This document shows positions 14,566 to 24,631 of a stretch of 29,192 nucleotides of DNA, in pieces. Both the position numbers and the translations under genes were made by a program. The first letter of the stretch is position 1; each line of letters begins with the position of its first letter. The stretch comes from JAJPHJ01 sp035622315 (lineage in GTDB: Bacteria > Vulcanimicrobiota > Vulcanimicrobiia > Eremiobacterales > Eremiobacteraceae): the NCBI GenBank assembly GCA_035622315.1, contig DASPVP010000016.1, forward strand, positions 1 through 29,192, written 5' to 3'. A model generated the notes under the pieces. That model worked only from the letters and a program-made list of their open reading frames with translations. It searched no databases and was not told the origin of the DNA.

Positions 14566-16446
14566 TCACGCCCTGCGCAGCCGTCGCAGGTCGCCGACGC
14601 GGATGGTGAGACCGGAACTATCGAAGTGCTCCATGAGCGGCAAGGCGTGCTTGCGCGATGTGCCAAGCGCGTCGCGGATCTGCGCCATGGTCGCTTGACC
14701 TTCGCGCTCGAGCAGCGTTTTCACGGTGAGTCGTGCGCGATCGAATTGCGCGCGGGGGTAGAGGTCCTCCCCGACGCGGACGAGCGCGCCCACCGCGAGC
14801 AGGCTTTCAAAGGCTTCGCCGGTAGCGGTCCCCGCGGACGCCACCGCTTTCGTCACCTCCGTCCACGCGCGCGGTACGGAAGGCGCCCGCTCGTCTTGAG
14901 CGAGCAGGCTCTCGAAGAAGCGTGTTTGTTCTGCGGTGAGCGCCGGCTCGTGTCCGGGGAGATGCCAAACGCCCGCACGGACCGCAACGCGACCATCGTC
15001 ATGCCAGTGGGCGAGCAGTCGCGAGACCAGCGGCTCTGCCGCGCCGAGCTGCGTCGCGATTTCAGCGAGGCTCGCGCCCAGTCGCCAAGGCACATCAGCG
15101 TGACGCCGTTCTAAAAAGCCGCGCGCGCGGGCAAATGCTGCGTCGTCAGCGGTGTGCGAGACGTAAGCAGCGGGCTTGTTCAAACGCACGGCATGCCCGT
15201 GGTCGCCGAGCCAGACAAGCGCCGCTTCGGCTGTCGCGAGCTTCACGTTCGCACGTGCGGAAAGCGCCATGCCGTCCAAAGCGACAAGCCCGGATTCTTC
15301 GAGCAAAATCGAAATCTCACGTGCCGATTCTGGTGCTTCGTCGAACGCAGGGTCGCCGCTTGACGGCAGCGACGCGTCGCGCGCGCCTTGCGCAAGGACC
15401 CGAGCGCCGCCGAGCAGATCCTTGGGACTCATGCGGCGCACGATCAGCCGCATTCCCGGATAGACGACCGCCGCCCGCCAAAGCAGAAGCCGTGCACGAG
15501 CAGGTCGGCCTGCAGCCGGTATGCCGTCATCGAAGCGCAACTGGCCGGGGATCTCGGCCGACCCGACATGCACGCGCGCGGGAACGCGCTTGCGCAGCAT
15601 CGCCATCGCATCTGCGAAAGGCGTGAACTCCACGTCCAGTTCGCGCACCGGCCGGAACTCGCGCGCGGCGACGAGCGCCTCTCCACGCGCGATCTGCCCC
15701 ACCTCGATGCCCGGCAGGTTGGCCGCGACGCGCGAACCGCCGGTCACCGTCTGCGCCTTCGCCCCGAAGACTTGCAGGCTTTTCACGCGGGCGACGAGAC
15801 CGGACGGCTGCAGCGCGAGGGTGTCGCCGGCCGATATCGTCCCTTGCATGAGCGTGCCGGTGACGATCGTGCCGTGGCCCGGAAGGGCGAAGACGCGATC
15901 GACAGGCAGATATGCCGGCGCGCTCGTGCGTCGTGCAGGTAGTTCGGCGAGCGCGTCGTGGATGCGCGTCTTGAGCTCCGCAATGCCTTCGCTCGTTACG
16001 GTGGAGACGAAAACGACCGGCGCGTTCGCCGCGACAGTGCCTTCGCACGCGGCCCGTGCGAGTTCGACAGCGGTCGGCCGATCCGCCTCGGCGACCAGGT
16101 CTGTCTTCGTAAGCACGACGAGGACGCGCGCCACGTTGAGACAGCTCAGGATTTGGAGATGCTCGAACGTCTGGCGTCGAGGTCCATCGGGCGCTGCGAT
16201 GACGAGCAGCAGCAGCTCCATGCCCGCGGCGCCCGCGAGCATGTTGTGCAAGAAGCGCTCGTGACCAGGTACGTCGATGATGCCCGCTTCGACGCCGTCG
16301 GCGAAACGCAGCGGCGCGAAGCCGAGATCCAATGTCATCCCGCGCTCGCGCTCCTCGATGAGCCGGTCCGGATTGTGTCCGGTCAGCGCAAGCACGAGCG
16401 AACTCTTGCCGTGATCGATGTGGCCGGCGGTGCCGATGATGTGCAT
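14566..16446 (-). CDS. selB: Selenocysteine-specific elongation factor SelB
   Basis: This 626-residue translational GTPase delivers selenocysteyl-tRNA to the ribosome at UGA codons marked by a SECIS element. The GTPase domain (about 1-170) has the P-loop GHIDHGKSS (8-16), the switch I segment ERGMTLDLGFA, DVPGHE (58-63) and TKTD (113-116). Beta-barrel domains II and III follow (about 175-350, with DRVFALPGHGTIVTGTL). The C-terminal part (about 400-626) is the string of small winged helices that bind SECIS RNA in SelB, ending RVGDLRRLRRA. MTLDLGFA rather than the EF-Tu threonine-rich switch is SelB-specific. It lies downstream of selA on the same strand, with a lipoprotein gene between them. 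No selC or selD is seen in this window. Confidence 0.97.
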   Translation of the reverse strand: MHIIGTAGHIDHGKSSLVLALTGHNPDRLIEERERGMTLDLGFAPLRFADGVEAGIIDVPGHERFLHNMLAGAAGMELLLLVIAAPDGPRRQTFEHLQILSCLNVARVLVVLTKTDLVAEADRPTAVELARAACEGTVAANAPVVFVSTVTSEGIAELKTRIHDALAELPARRTSAPAYLPVDRVFALPGHGTIVTGTLMQGTISAGDTLALQPSGLVARVKSLQVFGAKAQTVTGGSRVAANLPGIEVGQIARGEALVAAREFRPVRELDVEFTPFADAMAMLRKRVPARVHVGSAEIPGQLRFDDGIPAAGRPARARLLLWRAAVVYPGMRLIVRRMSPKDLLGGARVLAQGARDASLPSSGDPAFDEAPESAREISILLEESGLVALDGMALSARANVKLATAEAALVWLGDHGHAVRLNKPAAYVSHTADDAAFARARGFLERRHADVPWRLGASLAEIATQLGAAEPLVSRLLAHWHDDGRVAVRAGVWHLPGHEPALTAEQTRFFESLLAQDERAPSVPRAWTEVTKAVASAGTATGEAFESLLAVGALVRVGEDLYPRAQFDRARLTVKTLLEREGQATMAQIRDALGTSRKHALPLMEHFDSSGLTIRVGDLRRLRRA

Positions 16447-16494
16447 GAAAAAGCGTGCGACGGGTCTGCAGCACGCTGCTTCTCCGATCCGGGG

Positions 16495-17217
16495 TCAGTG
16501 TTCTTCTATCGTCACCGGTCCTGCGACGAGATGCACCGTCACCGTGCCCGGACCTTGCGAATCGCCGACGTCCTGAACGAGCGGCCCGACCAGCGTGTGG
16601 GCCTCGACCATCGCATGGAAGTCTTTCGGCACGACGACGTCGATCGACCCATTGGTGCCATTGATGTCGATATTCGGCGTACGCGAGGTGTCCGACACAT
16701 TTGCGTCGATCGGCCCGTTGACGACACGCAGCGACAGAACGCTCCCCGCCCCATTGATCTCGATCGGACCGTTGACGATGCGAACCGCGAGGGGGCCGCG
16801 CACGCCATCAGAGCGTACGGGGCCATTGACCGCATCCACCGACACGGTGGCCTCTGAGGGCACGCTCAAATAGATCTTGGCTTCGTCATCGCCGCCGAAC
16901 AGCCAGCGCAACGGCCGAGCGTGCGTTCTCGGGTCGAGGCGCAACACGAGCCAGCTCGGGCTCGACCTTTGTGTCAGGCGAAGCCCGCTCGCGCCCCGTA
17001 TCTGCGTGGCATCCAGTCGCACCACTTCGTCAGACGTGCCCGAAAGCGAGACGTCGACACCGATGGAGCCGTCGACGGAAAGAGCGATCGCCTGGTTCGG
17101 TACGGCGCGCTGTTGGAAGTGGACCGGCGTTGCCGGCGCGCTTTCATCACCGCTCGAGCTGCAACCGCTCAAGAGCGACAGAGCGGCTACTGCGAAGAGA
17201 CAGACCGTGACCCGCAT
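16495..17217 (-). CDS. Lipoprotein with DUF4097-like repeated beta-strands, inserted between selA and selB
   Basis: The 240-residue product begins MRVTVCLFAVAALSLLSGCS, a signal peptide with a good lipobox (LSGC, Cys19), so it should be lipid-anchored. The second half carries a repeat of exactly 18 residues built on VNGP (130-133, 148-151, 166-169), followed by INGTNGSIDVVVPKDF. This is the short-strand pattern of DUF4097/DUF2807 adhesin-like beta-helix domains found on bacterial surfaces. No enzyme motif is visible. The ATG at 17217 is seven bases after the selA stop and selB starts 48 bases beyond its own stop, so it is embedded in the sel operon. Why an envelope protein sits there is unknown. 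Confidence 0.85.
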   Translation of the reverse strand: MRVTVCLFAVAALSLLSGCSSSGDESAPATPVHFQQRAVPNQAIALSVDGSIGVDVSLSGTSDEVVRLDATQIRGASGLRLTQRSSPSWLVLRLDPRTHARPLRWLFGGDDEAKIYLSVPSEATVSVDAVNGPVRSDGVRGPLAVRIVNGPIEINGAGSVLSLRVVNGPIDANVSDTSRTPNIDINGTNGSIDVVVPKDFHAMVEAHTLVGPLVQDVGDSQGPGTVTVHLVAGPVTIEEH

Positions 17218-17224
17218 GTCAGCG

Positions 17225-18637
17225 TTACTGTTTCGAAGGGGCCTTTGTTTCACGGATTTCGCGCAGCCTCTGCACGAGGCGCTCATCCTCATGAGGGAGC
17301 ACCGTGCGCAGGTCGATGACGATTCCAGCCTCTTCCGTGCGGCCGAGGACCGGAGGCTGTCCCTCTCGCAGGCGCGCAGCTAAATCATCCGGCGTCCAGT
17401 CGGCCGAGCGGATCAAGAAACCCGCCGATGGGATGCGTGCGAGCGGCAAGGTTCCGCCACCGGTCGTCGATTCCGTGTCGCACGCGCTGCAGTTGAGCTG
17501 CCGCAGCGCACCTGACGCCGAACCTTGCATAACCGCGTCGCAGATCCGTCGTGCGCGTGCGCGCAACTCGTCGCAGCTCGCGCTCAACATGGCGAATAGT
17601 GGGATCTCGCATAACCGATCGGGCTCGAGATATATGCGCAGCGTCGCCGACAATGCGGCGAGCGTCAGCTTGTCCACGCGCAACGCACGAAGCAATGGGT
17701 TGCGCTTGATCCTCGCGACGAGATCGGTCTTCCCGAAGATGATGCCGCATTGCGGCCCACCCAACAACTTGTCGCCCGAGGCGGCCACAAGGTCCATCCC
17801 CGCTTGGATCTCCTCGGCCACGGTGGGTTCGTGGGGAAGTCCGAAACGCTCGAGATCCACAAGCGCGCCGGAGCCGAGGTCCTCGAAGGCGATGACGTCG
17901 AGCTCTTTGGCTAGCGCGGCGAGAGTCTTCGCATCGACCTCGGCCGTGAAGCCTTCAATGCGATAATTGCTGGGATGCGAGCGCATGAACATTGCCGTGG
18001 TTTGCGACCATGCGTTGCGGTAGTCGTGCGGATAGGTCTTGTTCGTGGTCCCGACCTCGACGAGGTGCGCGCCGCTTTTTGCGAGCACGTCAGGCAGGCG
18101 AAAACCGCCGCCAATCTCGATGAGCTGACCGCGGCTGACGATCACGTCGCGGTCGCGACCGAACGTGTCGAGGACGAGCAGCACCGCGGCCGCGCAGTTG
18201 TTGACGACGAGGGCTGCTTGCGCGCCGGAGAGCTCGCGTAGTTGCAGCGAGATGCGGTCGTAGCGACTGCCGCGCTTGCCCTCGCCCAGATCGTACTCGA
18301 GGTTCGTATAGCCCGCGCCGAGCGCGGCTGCGCTCGCAAGGGCGCTCTGCGCGAGCGGCGCTCGACCAAAATTCGTGTGCAGCAAGACGCCGGTGCCATT
18401 GATCACGCCGATGAGATCGGCGCGCTGGTCCTGCTCGAGGCGTTCGATCACCGCTTTGCGCAACCGCTCGAGCGGCGGGATGTCAGCGCCTTTCGCGGCG
18501 GCTTCGCGCGCTTGATCCAAGATAGCCTGGACGGCGGCGCGCACGTTGCCGCGTCCAAGCAATGGGTCGAAAGCCGCCACGGCAGGGTCGGTCGTCAGAC
18601 GATGCACCGGCGGGATGTCGCGCAGCGGTGCGCCCAT
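17225..18637 (-). CDS. selA: L-seryl-tRNA(Sec) selenium transferase SelA
   Basis: The 470-residue PLP enzyme converts seryl-tRNA(Sec) to selenocysteyl-tRNA(Sec) using selenophosphate. The N-terminal helical domain (about 1-75) includes PPVHRLTTDPAV, as in other SelA proteins. The core has INGTGVLLHTNFGRAPL (80-96), VNNCAAAVLL, SRGQLIEIGGGFRLPDV and VGTTNKT. The Schiff-base lysine is Lys290 in SGDKLLGGPQ. The length is normal for the family. The ATG is seven bases after the trxA stop. The presence of selA and selB shows that the organism inserts selenocysteine, so in-frame UGA codons elsewhere in the genome may be recoded. The selenophosphate synthetase gene is not visible here. Confidence 0.97.
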   Translation of the reverse strand: MGAPLRDIPPVHRLTTDPAVAAFDPLLGRGNVRAAVQAILDQAREAAAKGADIPPLERLRKAVIERLEQDQRADLIGVINGTGVLLHTNFGRAPLAQSALASAAALGAGYTNLEYDLGEGKRGSRYDRISLQLRELSGAQAALVVNNCAAAVLLVLDTFGRDRDVIVSRGQLIEIGGGFRLPDVLAKSGAHLVEVGTTNKTYPHDYRNAWSQTTAMFMRSHPSNYRIEGFTAEVDAKTLAALAKELDVIAFEDLGSGALVDLERFGLPHEPTVAEEIQAGMDLVAASGDKLLGGPQCGIIFGKTDLVARIKRNPLLRALRVDKLTLAALSATLRIYLEPDRLCEIPLFAMLSASCDELRARARRICDAVMQGSASGALRQLNCSACDTESTTGGGTLPLARIPSAGFLIRSADWTPDDLAARLREGQPPVLGRTEEAGIVIDLRTVLPHEDERLVQRLREIRETKAPSKQ

Positions 18638-18644
18638 GTTGGTT

Positions 18645-18980
18645 CTAGGCGACGGGCGCGAGATGTTTTTCGATCATCGTCGCGAGCTGCTTTTCCGGCA
18701 CGTAGCCCACGATGCGATCGACTGGTGCACCTGACTTGAAGAGGATGAGCGCCGGTATGCCGTTCACCTCATACTGCCCAGCCAAACTGGGGCTGTCATC
18801 AGTATTGAGCTTCACGACTTTCAACCGCCCGGTGTAGGTCTGGGCGATCTTGTCGACGACGGGAGCGACCATGCGGCACGGTCCGCACCACGGTGCCCAA
18901 AAGTCGACGAGCACGGGGCTCGCGGCTTGCAGCACCTCGGCTTGGAAGTTGTTCTGGTCGACTTGCAGCATATCGCTCAC
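18645..18980 (-). CDS. trxA: Thioredoxin
   Basis: This 111-residue thioredoxin has the active site WCGPC (31-35) in VLVDFWAPWCGPCRMVAP. Asp26 is the buried acid, and the cis-proline motif GIPALILFK follows. The start is GTG at 18980, chosen because AAAGGAGA (18988-18995) is correctly spaced; an ATG nine bases later also exists. It is a cytoplasmic disulfide reductase for ribonucleotide reductase, MsrA and others. It lies 40 bases after gyrA and seven bases before selA; reducing power from thioredoxin also fits selenium metabolism, but the adjacency may be incidental. Confidence 0.96.
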   Translation of the reverse strand: MSDMLQVDQNNFQAEVLQAASPVLVDFWAPWCGPCRMVAPVVDKIAQTYTGRLKVVKLNTDDSPSLAGQYEVNGIPALILFKSGAPVDRIVGYVPEKQLATMIEKHLAPVA

Positions 18981-18987
18981 AGTTGGT

Positions 18988-18995
18988 TCTCCTTT
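18988..18995 (-). promoter_or_regulatory. trxA: Ribosome binding site deciding the trxA start
   Basis: AAAGGAGA on the minus strand lies eight bases upstream of GTG at 18980, supporting that codon over the ATG at 18971 and over longer frames running into gyrA. Confidence 0.7.
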
Positions 18996-19020
18996 GGGCG
19001 CTTTGCGATCGCCCTCTACA

Positions 19021-21546
<2,526 letters not shown>

Positions 21547-21709
21547 ATCTTGCTCGAATCTCCTAGACGGGCCGACCTAAAGATCGGCCGCTACGTGGGT
21601 GATTTTCAATCGTTTTTCGTAACATAGGAAAGTTCGCGTCGCGTGCGCGAGCCTCCCGCCGCAGCGCCTTCCGAGAGGGTTTTGGGAGCGCTGACGCAAG
21701 CGCTTTTGG
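21547..21709. promoter_or_regulatory. Divergent gyrA / tsaE upstream region
   Basis: These 163 bases separate two divergent operons and must contain both promoters. They include a hairpin repeat at 21569-21598 just upstream of the gyrA ribosome site, a second small palindrome GATTTTCAATCG (21601-21612), and a short AT-rich segment (21601-21630). No clear -35/-10 pair can be named for either direction. Confidence 0.45.
21569..21612. repeat. Hairpin repeat element, copy 3, in the gyrA leader
   Basis: The stem GGCCGA (21570-21575) / TCGGCC (21584-21589) is followed by CTACGTGG (21591-21598) and GATTTTCAATCG (21601-21612). The first part matches the elements at 9518 and 13386; the last 12 bases are identical to the core at 28190-28201. 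In the gyrA transcript, the stem would form eight bases upstream of AGGAG. Confidence 0.6.
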
Positions 21710-22177
21710 GTGAACCACGATGCGACCACGGTCGTAGTCTCGCTTCCTGACGCGGCCGCGACCCGCGAGCTTGGGGCAAGGGTCGCCAAGAGCTGCGAGC
21801 CGGGCGCGATCGTCCTTTTGCGCGGCCCGCTGGGCGCGGGAAAAACCACGTTTGCCGACGGCTTTGCGCAAGCGCTTGGCGCCGGTAGGGCCACGAGCCC
21901 GACGTTCGTCATCGCCCACGCACACGAAAGCGGGCGCATCCCGCTCTGGCATCTGGATCTTTACCGCATGGAAGACGAACGGCAAGTCGGCGACCTCGAT
22001 CTCGCGCAATACGTGTCAGACGCGGCGATCACGCTGTGTGAGTGGCCCGAGCGCGCCATGACGACGTGGCCCGCAGATGTGCTCGACATCGCGTTTTCAA
22101 TCGAAGGCTCCGGCCGGAAGGCGGAACTGCGCGCAGGAGGTCCCCGCGCGCAGGCGATCTTGGATTCGTGCCGATGA
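21710..22177 (+). CDS. tsaE: tRNA t6A synthesis ATPase TsaE
   Basis: The 155-residue P-loop protein is required with TsaB, TsaC and TsaD for N6-threonylcarbamoyladenosine on ANN-decoding tRNAs. The Walker A motif is GPLGAGKTT (39-47), followed by TSPTFVIAHAH (62-72) and the family-specific WHLDLYRMED (80-89), then ITLCEWPERA. The start is GTG at 21710 without a strong ribosome site; no better in-frame start exists before the conserved part. Its TGA overlaps the ATG of tsaB by four bases. It is the first gene of the plus-strand operon divergent from gyrA. Confidence 0.93.
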   Translation: MNHDATTVVVSLPDAAATRELGARVAKSCEPGAIVLLRGPLGAGKTTFADGFAQALGAGRATSPTFVIAHAHESGRIPLWHLDLYRMEDERQVGDLDLAQYVSDAAITLCEWPERAMTTWPADVLDIAFSIEGSGRKAELRAGGPRAQAILDSCR

Positions 22178-22833
22178 TCCTGTCGCTCTACACGGCGCTC
22201 GGCGTGGAAGTCGCCGTGCAGTCGGCCGGCACGAGCGCCTGGGCCGCGAGCGACAAGGGGGCGCTCGAATCCACCGTCGATCTGCTCGAGCGCGCGCTCG
22301 CCGAGCTCCACGCAGGACCCAAAGATGTTTCGCTCGTCGGCGTATGCACTGGGCCAGGATCGTTCACGGGTCTGCGCATCGGCGTCGCCTTCGCAAAGAG
22401 TTTCGCTCAGGCGCGCGGCTTGCCGATCGTCGGCGTCTCCTCATACGACATCGAGGCGCTGGGCGCGCCGAGAGGGCCGCTCCTGGCTGTGGCGCGCGGC
22501 AAGCCTGGGTATTACTATGCGCGCTTAAGCGTCCCCGGCGACTCGCCGCGTTTCGTGCACGGAGACCGCGAGACGATGGAGCAGGCCGCCAGGTCCACTC
22601 GGCCGGTCGCGCTTCTCGTCGGCCCCGATTTCACAGAAAAAAAAGCCGGCGAGGCAGCGCTCGCGGTCGCGCGGCTCGCCCAGCAAGCGTTCGTACGCGA
22701 CCCGCACCGTGCTTGGACGGACGTCGCGATAGATTATGGCCAACGCCCTAACGCAGAGGTCAATTGGGAACGCCGTCAAGCGCGCGCCGCAGGGGGGCCG
22801 GAAGTTTTGCCCCGCGAACCCAAAAACCGATGA
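22174..22833 (+). CDS. tsaB: tRNA t6A synthesis protein TsaB
   Basis: The 219-residue protein is a non-catalytic ASKHA-fold partner of TsaD. The diagnostic motif GPGSFTGLRIG lies at 60-70, followed by AFAKSFAQARGLPIVGVSSYD. The N-terminal strand reads MILSLYTALGVEVAV where most TsaB proteins have LALDTS, so the usual aspartate is a tyrosine; this is tolerable because TsaB does not catalyse. The C-terminal half is divergent from well-known members. The start overlaps the tsaE stop as ATGA and the stop overlaps the rimI ATG in the same way, so the three are translationally coupled. TsaC and TsaD are not in the window. Confidence 0.9.
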   Translation: MILSLYTALGVEVAVQSAGTSAWAASDKGALESTVDLLERALAELHAGPKDVSLVGVCTGPGSFTGLRIGVAFAKSFAQARGLPIVGVSSYDIEALGAPRGPLLAVARGKPGYYYARLSVPGDSPRFVHGDRETMEQAARSTRPVALLVGPDFTEKKAGEAALAVARLAQQAFVRDPHRAWTDVAIDYGQRPNAEVNWERRQARAAGGPEVLPREPKNR

Positions 22834-23342
22834 AGGCACCGCCGCGCACGCTCGCGATCGGCCCGATGCGCAACGACGACATACCGCGTGTGTTGCACGT
22901 GGAATCTTTGTGCTTCTCCACGCCCTGGCCGCGCAACGCGTTCCACAACGAGCTCAACGACAACAAACTCGCGCACTACTTCGTGGGACGCTTCGAGGAC
23001 GAGATCATCGCCTACGGCGGATTGTGGGTCGTGCTCGAGGACGCGCACATCACCACGGTCGCAGTCGTGCCCGAGCAGCAGCGCAAACGGTTCGGCGAGC
23101 AGATGCTGGTGCGCTTGATCGAGGAGTCGATCGCACGCGGCGCGCGCTGGATCACGCTCGAGGTGCGCGAGTCGAACGAGGCGGCGCAAAACCTGTACAA
23201 GAAGTATGGTTTTACGGTGGTGAGCACGCGGCGGGGTTACTACTCGGACAATGATGAGAACGCGCTCGTGATGTGGGCGGGGAATCTCAAGAGCGACATC
23301 TATCAGAACCGGCTGCGGGCCCTGAAAGAGAGCCTTTCCTGA
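22830..23342 (+). CDS. rimI: Ribosomal-protein-alanine N-acetyltransferase RimI (GNAT family)
   Basis: The 170-residue GNAT-fold acetyltransferase has the RimI pattern: MRNDDIPRVLHVESLCFSTPWP near the N-terminus, ITTVAVVPEQQRKRFGEQML (about 74-93) forming the acetyl-CoA loop, and LEVRESNEAAQNLYKKYGF (110-128), followed by RRGYYSDNDENALVMW. RimI acetylates the N-terminal alanine of ribosomal protein S18 in E. coli. The usual QxxGxG/A loop is changed to QRKRFGE, a modest deviation. The location after tsaB is the common t6A gene order. It begins on an ATGA overlap and its TGA coincides with a possible CTG start of the next gene. Confidence 0.9.
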   Translation: MKAPPRTLAIGPMRNDDIPRVLHVESLCFSTPWPRNAFHNELNDNKLAHYFVGRFEDEIIAYGGLWVVLEDAHITTVAVVPEQQRKRFGEQMLVRLIEESIARGARWITLEVRESNEAAQNLYKKYGFTVVSTRRGYYSDNDENALVMWAGNLKSDIYQNRLRALKESLS

Positions 23343-23959
23343 ACGAGCCCCTCGGCCTCGCGCGCTGCGGCCCCCGAAATGCCAGCGAATCTCTCGCCCT
23401 CTGCAAGACCGTGCGATCCCAGCTCCCCGAGAGCCGTTATCGACACGTCCTCGGCGTCGCGCGGATGGCCGAGCGTCTGGCGCGGCGCTATCGCACCTCG
23501 CCGCGCAAAGCGCGCGTGGCCGCCCTGATCCACGACATCGCGCGCACCTGGCCGGCACAAGCGCAATTGGACTTCATGGCAGCGCGTGGCATGGCAGTCT
23601 CGGGAGAGGAGCGCAAGGCGCCGGTGCTGCTGCATGCGCGCGTAGGCGCGCAACTCGCACGCGAGGACTTCGGCGTGGACGATCCTCAGGTGCTGGCTGC
23701 GATCGAACATCACACCGTCGCCCTACCGGGCATGTCGGACCTCGAAAAGATCTTGTACATCGCGGACACGATCGAACCATCGCGGACATTTTCCGGGCGC
23801 GGCGTCTTAGAAGCCGCAGCGTTTCGCTCGCTCGACGAAGGGATGTTGGCGTGCATCGAATCCTCTTTAAGCCACCTCAAGAACGCGAACGTCACCGCCG
23901 CGCCGCAGACGCTCCAACTCTACGACCAGCTGGTAGCACGACGTGAAGCAAGTGCCTAA
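23339..23959 (+). CDS. yqeK: YqeK-type HD phosphohydrolase (probable Ap4A hydrolase), start codon uncertain
   Basis: The HD-domain protein has His36 in SRYRHVLGVARMAE, HD at 65-66 in ALIHDIAR, HARVGAQLA, EHHTVALPGM and LYIADTIEPSRTF. This is the YqeK pattern; YqeK proteins cleave diadenosine tetraphosphate symmetrically. The beginning is unclear. The only ATG/GTG/TTG codons in frame are GTG at 23273 (69 bases inside rimI) and GTG at 23411 (which would remove a normal N-terminal helix). CTG at 23339 overlaps the rimI TGA as CTGA, the same layout as the other junctions in this operon, with AAAGAGAG six bases upstream, so I used it (206 residues). The neighbour rsfS agrees with the usual yqeK-rsfS pair; nadD, often adjacent, is missing. 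Confidence 0.88.
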   Translation: MNEPLGLARCGPRNASESLALCKTVRSQLPESRYRHVLGVARMAERLARRYRTSPRKARVAALIHDIARTWPAQAQLDFMAARGMAVSGEERKAPVLLHARVGAQLAREDFGVDDPQVLAAIEHHTVALPGMSDLEKILYIADTIEPSRTFSGRGVLEAAAFRSLDEGMLACIESSLSHLKNANVTAAPQTLQLYDQLVARREASA

Positions 23960-24419
23960 GAAAAAACGCGCGCAGGCCGGCGGGTCGCGCAAGACGTTGA
24001 CGCTCTCTATCCCCGTGCTGCGCAGCAACGGCATCGCCTCGACACGATCGCGGGTCACGACGCTCTCCGACCGCGAGATCAACGACCTGGCGCAGCGGTG
24101 CCGCGAAGCGGCCATCGAGAAGAAAGCTGAGAATGTCGTCCTGCTCGACATCCGCGGGCGCGCGAACTTCGCCGACTACTTCGTCCTCGCTACGGGACGT
24201 TCGATCATCCAAGTCCGCGCCATCGCGGACGGTGTTGTGGAGGCGTCGGAATCCAAATACGGAGCGCCCATCCGGACGGAAGGTTATAACGACGGGAATT
24301 GGATATTGGTGGACTACGGCCCGGTCATCGTCCACGTGTTCACGGCAGCCGCTCGCGAGTTCTACAATCTCGAGCGGTTGTGGGCAAAGCCGGCGCCCTC
24401 GCGCAAGAGGAAAAAGTGA
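23943..24419 (+). CDS. rsfS: Ribosomal silencing factor RsfS with basic N-terminal extension
   Basis: RsfS binds ribosomal protein L14 and blocks joining of the subunits under poor nutrition. The conserved domain is residues about 41-148: REINDLAQRCREAAIEKKAE, NVVLLDIRGRANFADYFVLATG, and the C-terminal NWILVDYGPVIVHVFTAAAREFYNLERLW. With the GTG at 23943 the protein is 158 residues, about 40 longer than usual because of a Lys/Arg-rich N-terminus (KQVPKKKRAQAGGSRK). Shorter in-frame starts (TTG 23997, GTG 24015) lack ribosome sites too. The start lies 17 bases inside yqeK and the TGA overlaps the next gene's GTG. Confidence 0.93.
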   Translation: MKQVPKKKRAQAGGSRKTLTLSIPVLRSNGIASTRSRVTTLSDREINDLAQRCREAAIEKKAENVVLLDIRGRANFADYFVLATGRSIIQVRAIADGVVEASESKYGAPIRTEGYNDGNWILVDYGPVIVHVFTAAAREFYNLERLWAKPAPSRKRKK

Positions 24420-24625
24420 AGAGCACCGTCGTCAAACCGAGCAATGGCCGAACCACGAACGGTAAACAGCGCAGCCAGCCGAAGAAGGGCTTGGGACTGC
24501 GCCGCCTGACGAAAAAGCAGAAAGAGAAGATCTATCGCATCTTCGTGTGGGGTTTTCTTGCGATCTTCACGATCTCGATCGTCGGCGGCCTCATCGCGCT
24601 CACGGTGTTCGCGCCCTCGAAATAA
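24416..24625 (+). CDS. Small single-pass membrane protein of unknown function
   Basis: The 69-residue product starts at a GTG overlapping the rsfS stop (GTGA), with GAGG five bases upstream. The first 40 residues are strongly basic (KSTVVKPSNGR, RSQPKKGLGLRRLTKKQKEK) and the last 28 form one hydrophobic helix (FVWGFLAIFTISIVGGLIAL) ending APSK. The positive-inside rule puts the basic part in the cytoplasm. I do not recognise a family. The overlap and operon position suggest it is real and co-expressed with rsfS; the basic tail could bind RNA or ribosomes, which is speculation. Confidence 0.75.
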   Translation: MKSTVVKPSNGRTTNGKQRSQPKKGLGLRRLTKKQKEKIYRIFVWGFLAIFTISIVGGLIALTVFAPSK

Positions 24626-24631
24626 TCTAGG

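Noticed and set aside
14527..18637. selC (tRNA-Sec) near the sel genes
   Set aside because: The gaps between genes are 7 to 48 bases, too short for the roughly 95-base tRNA, and no T-arm with a matching acceptor stem was seen.
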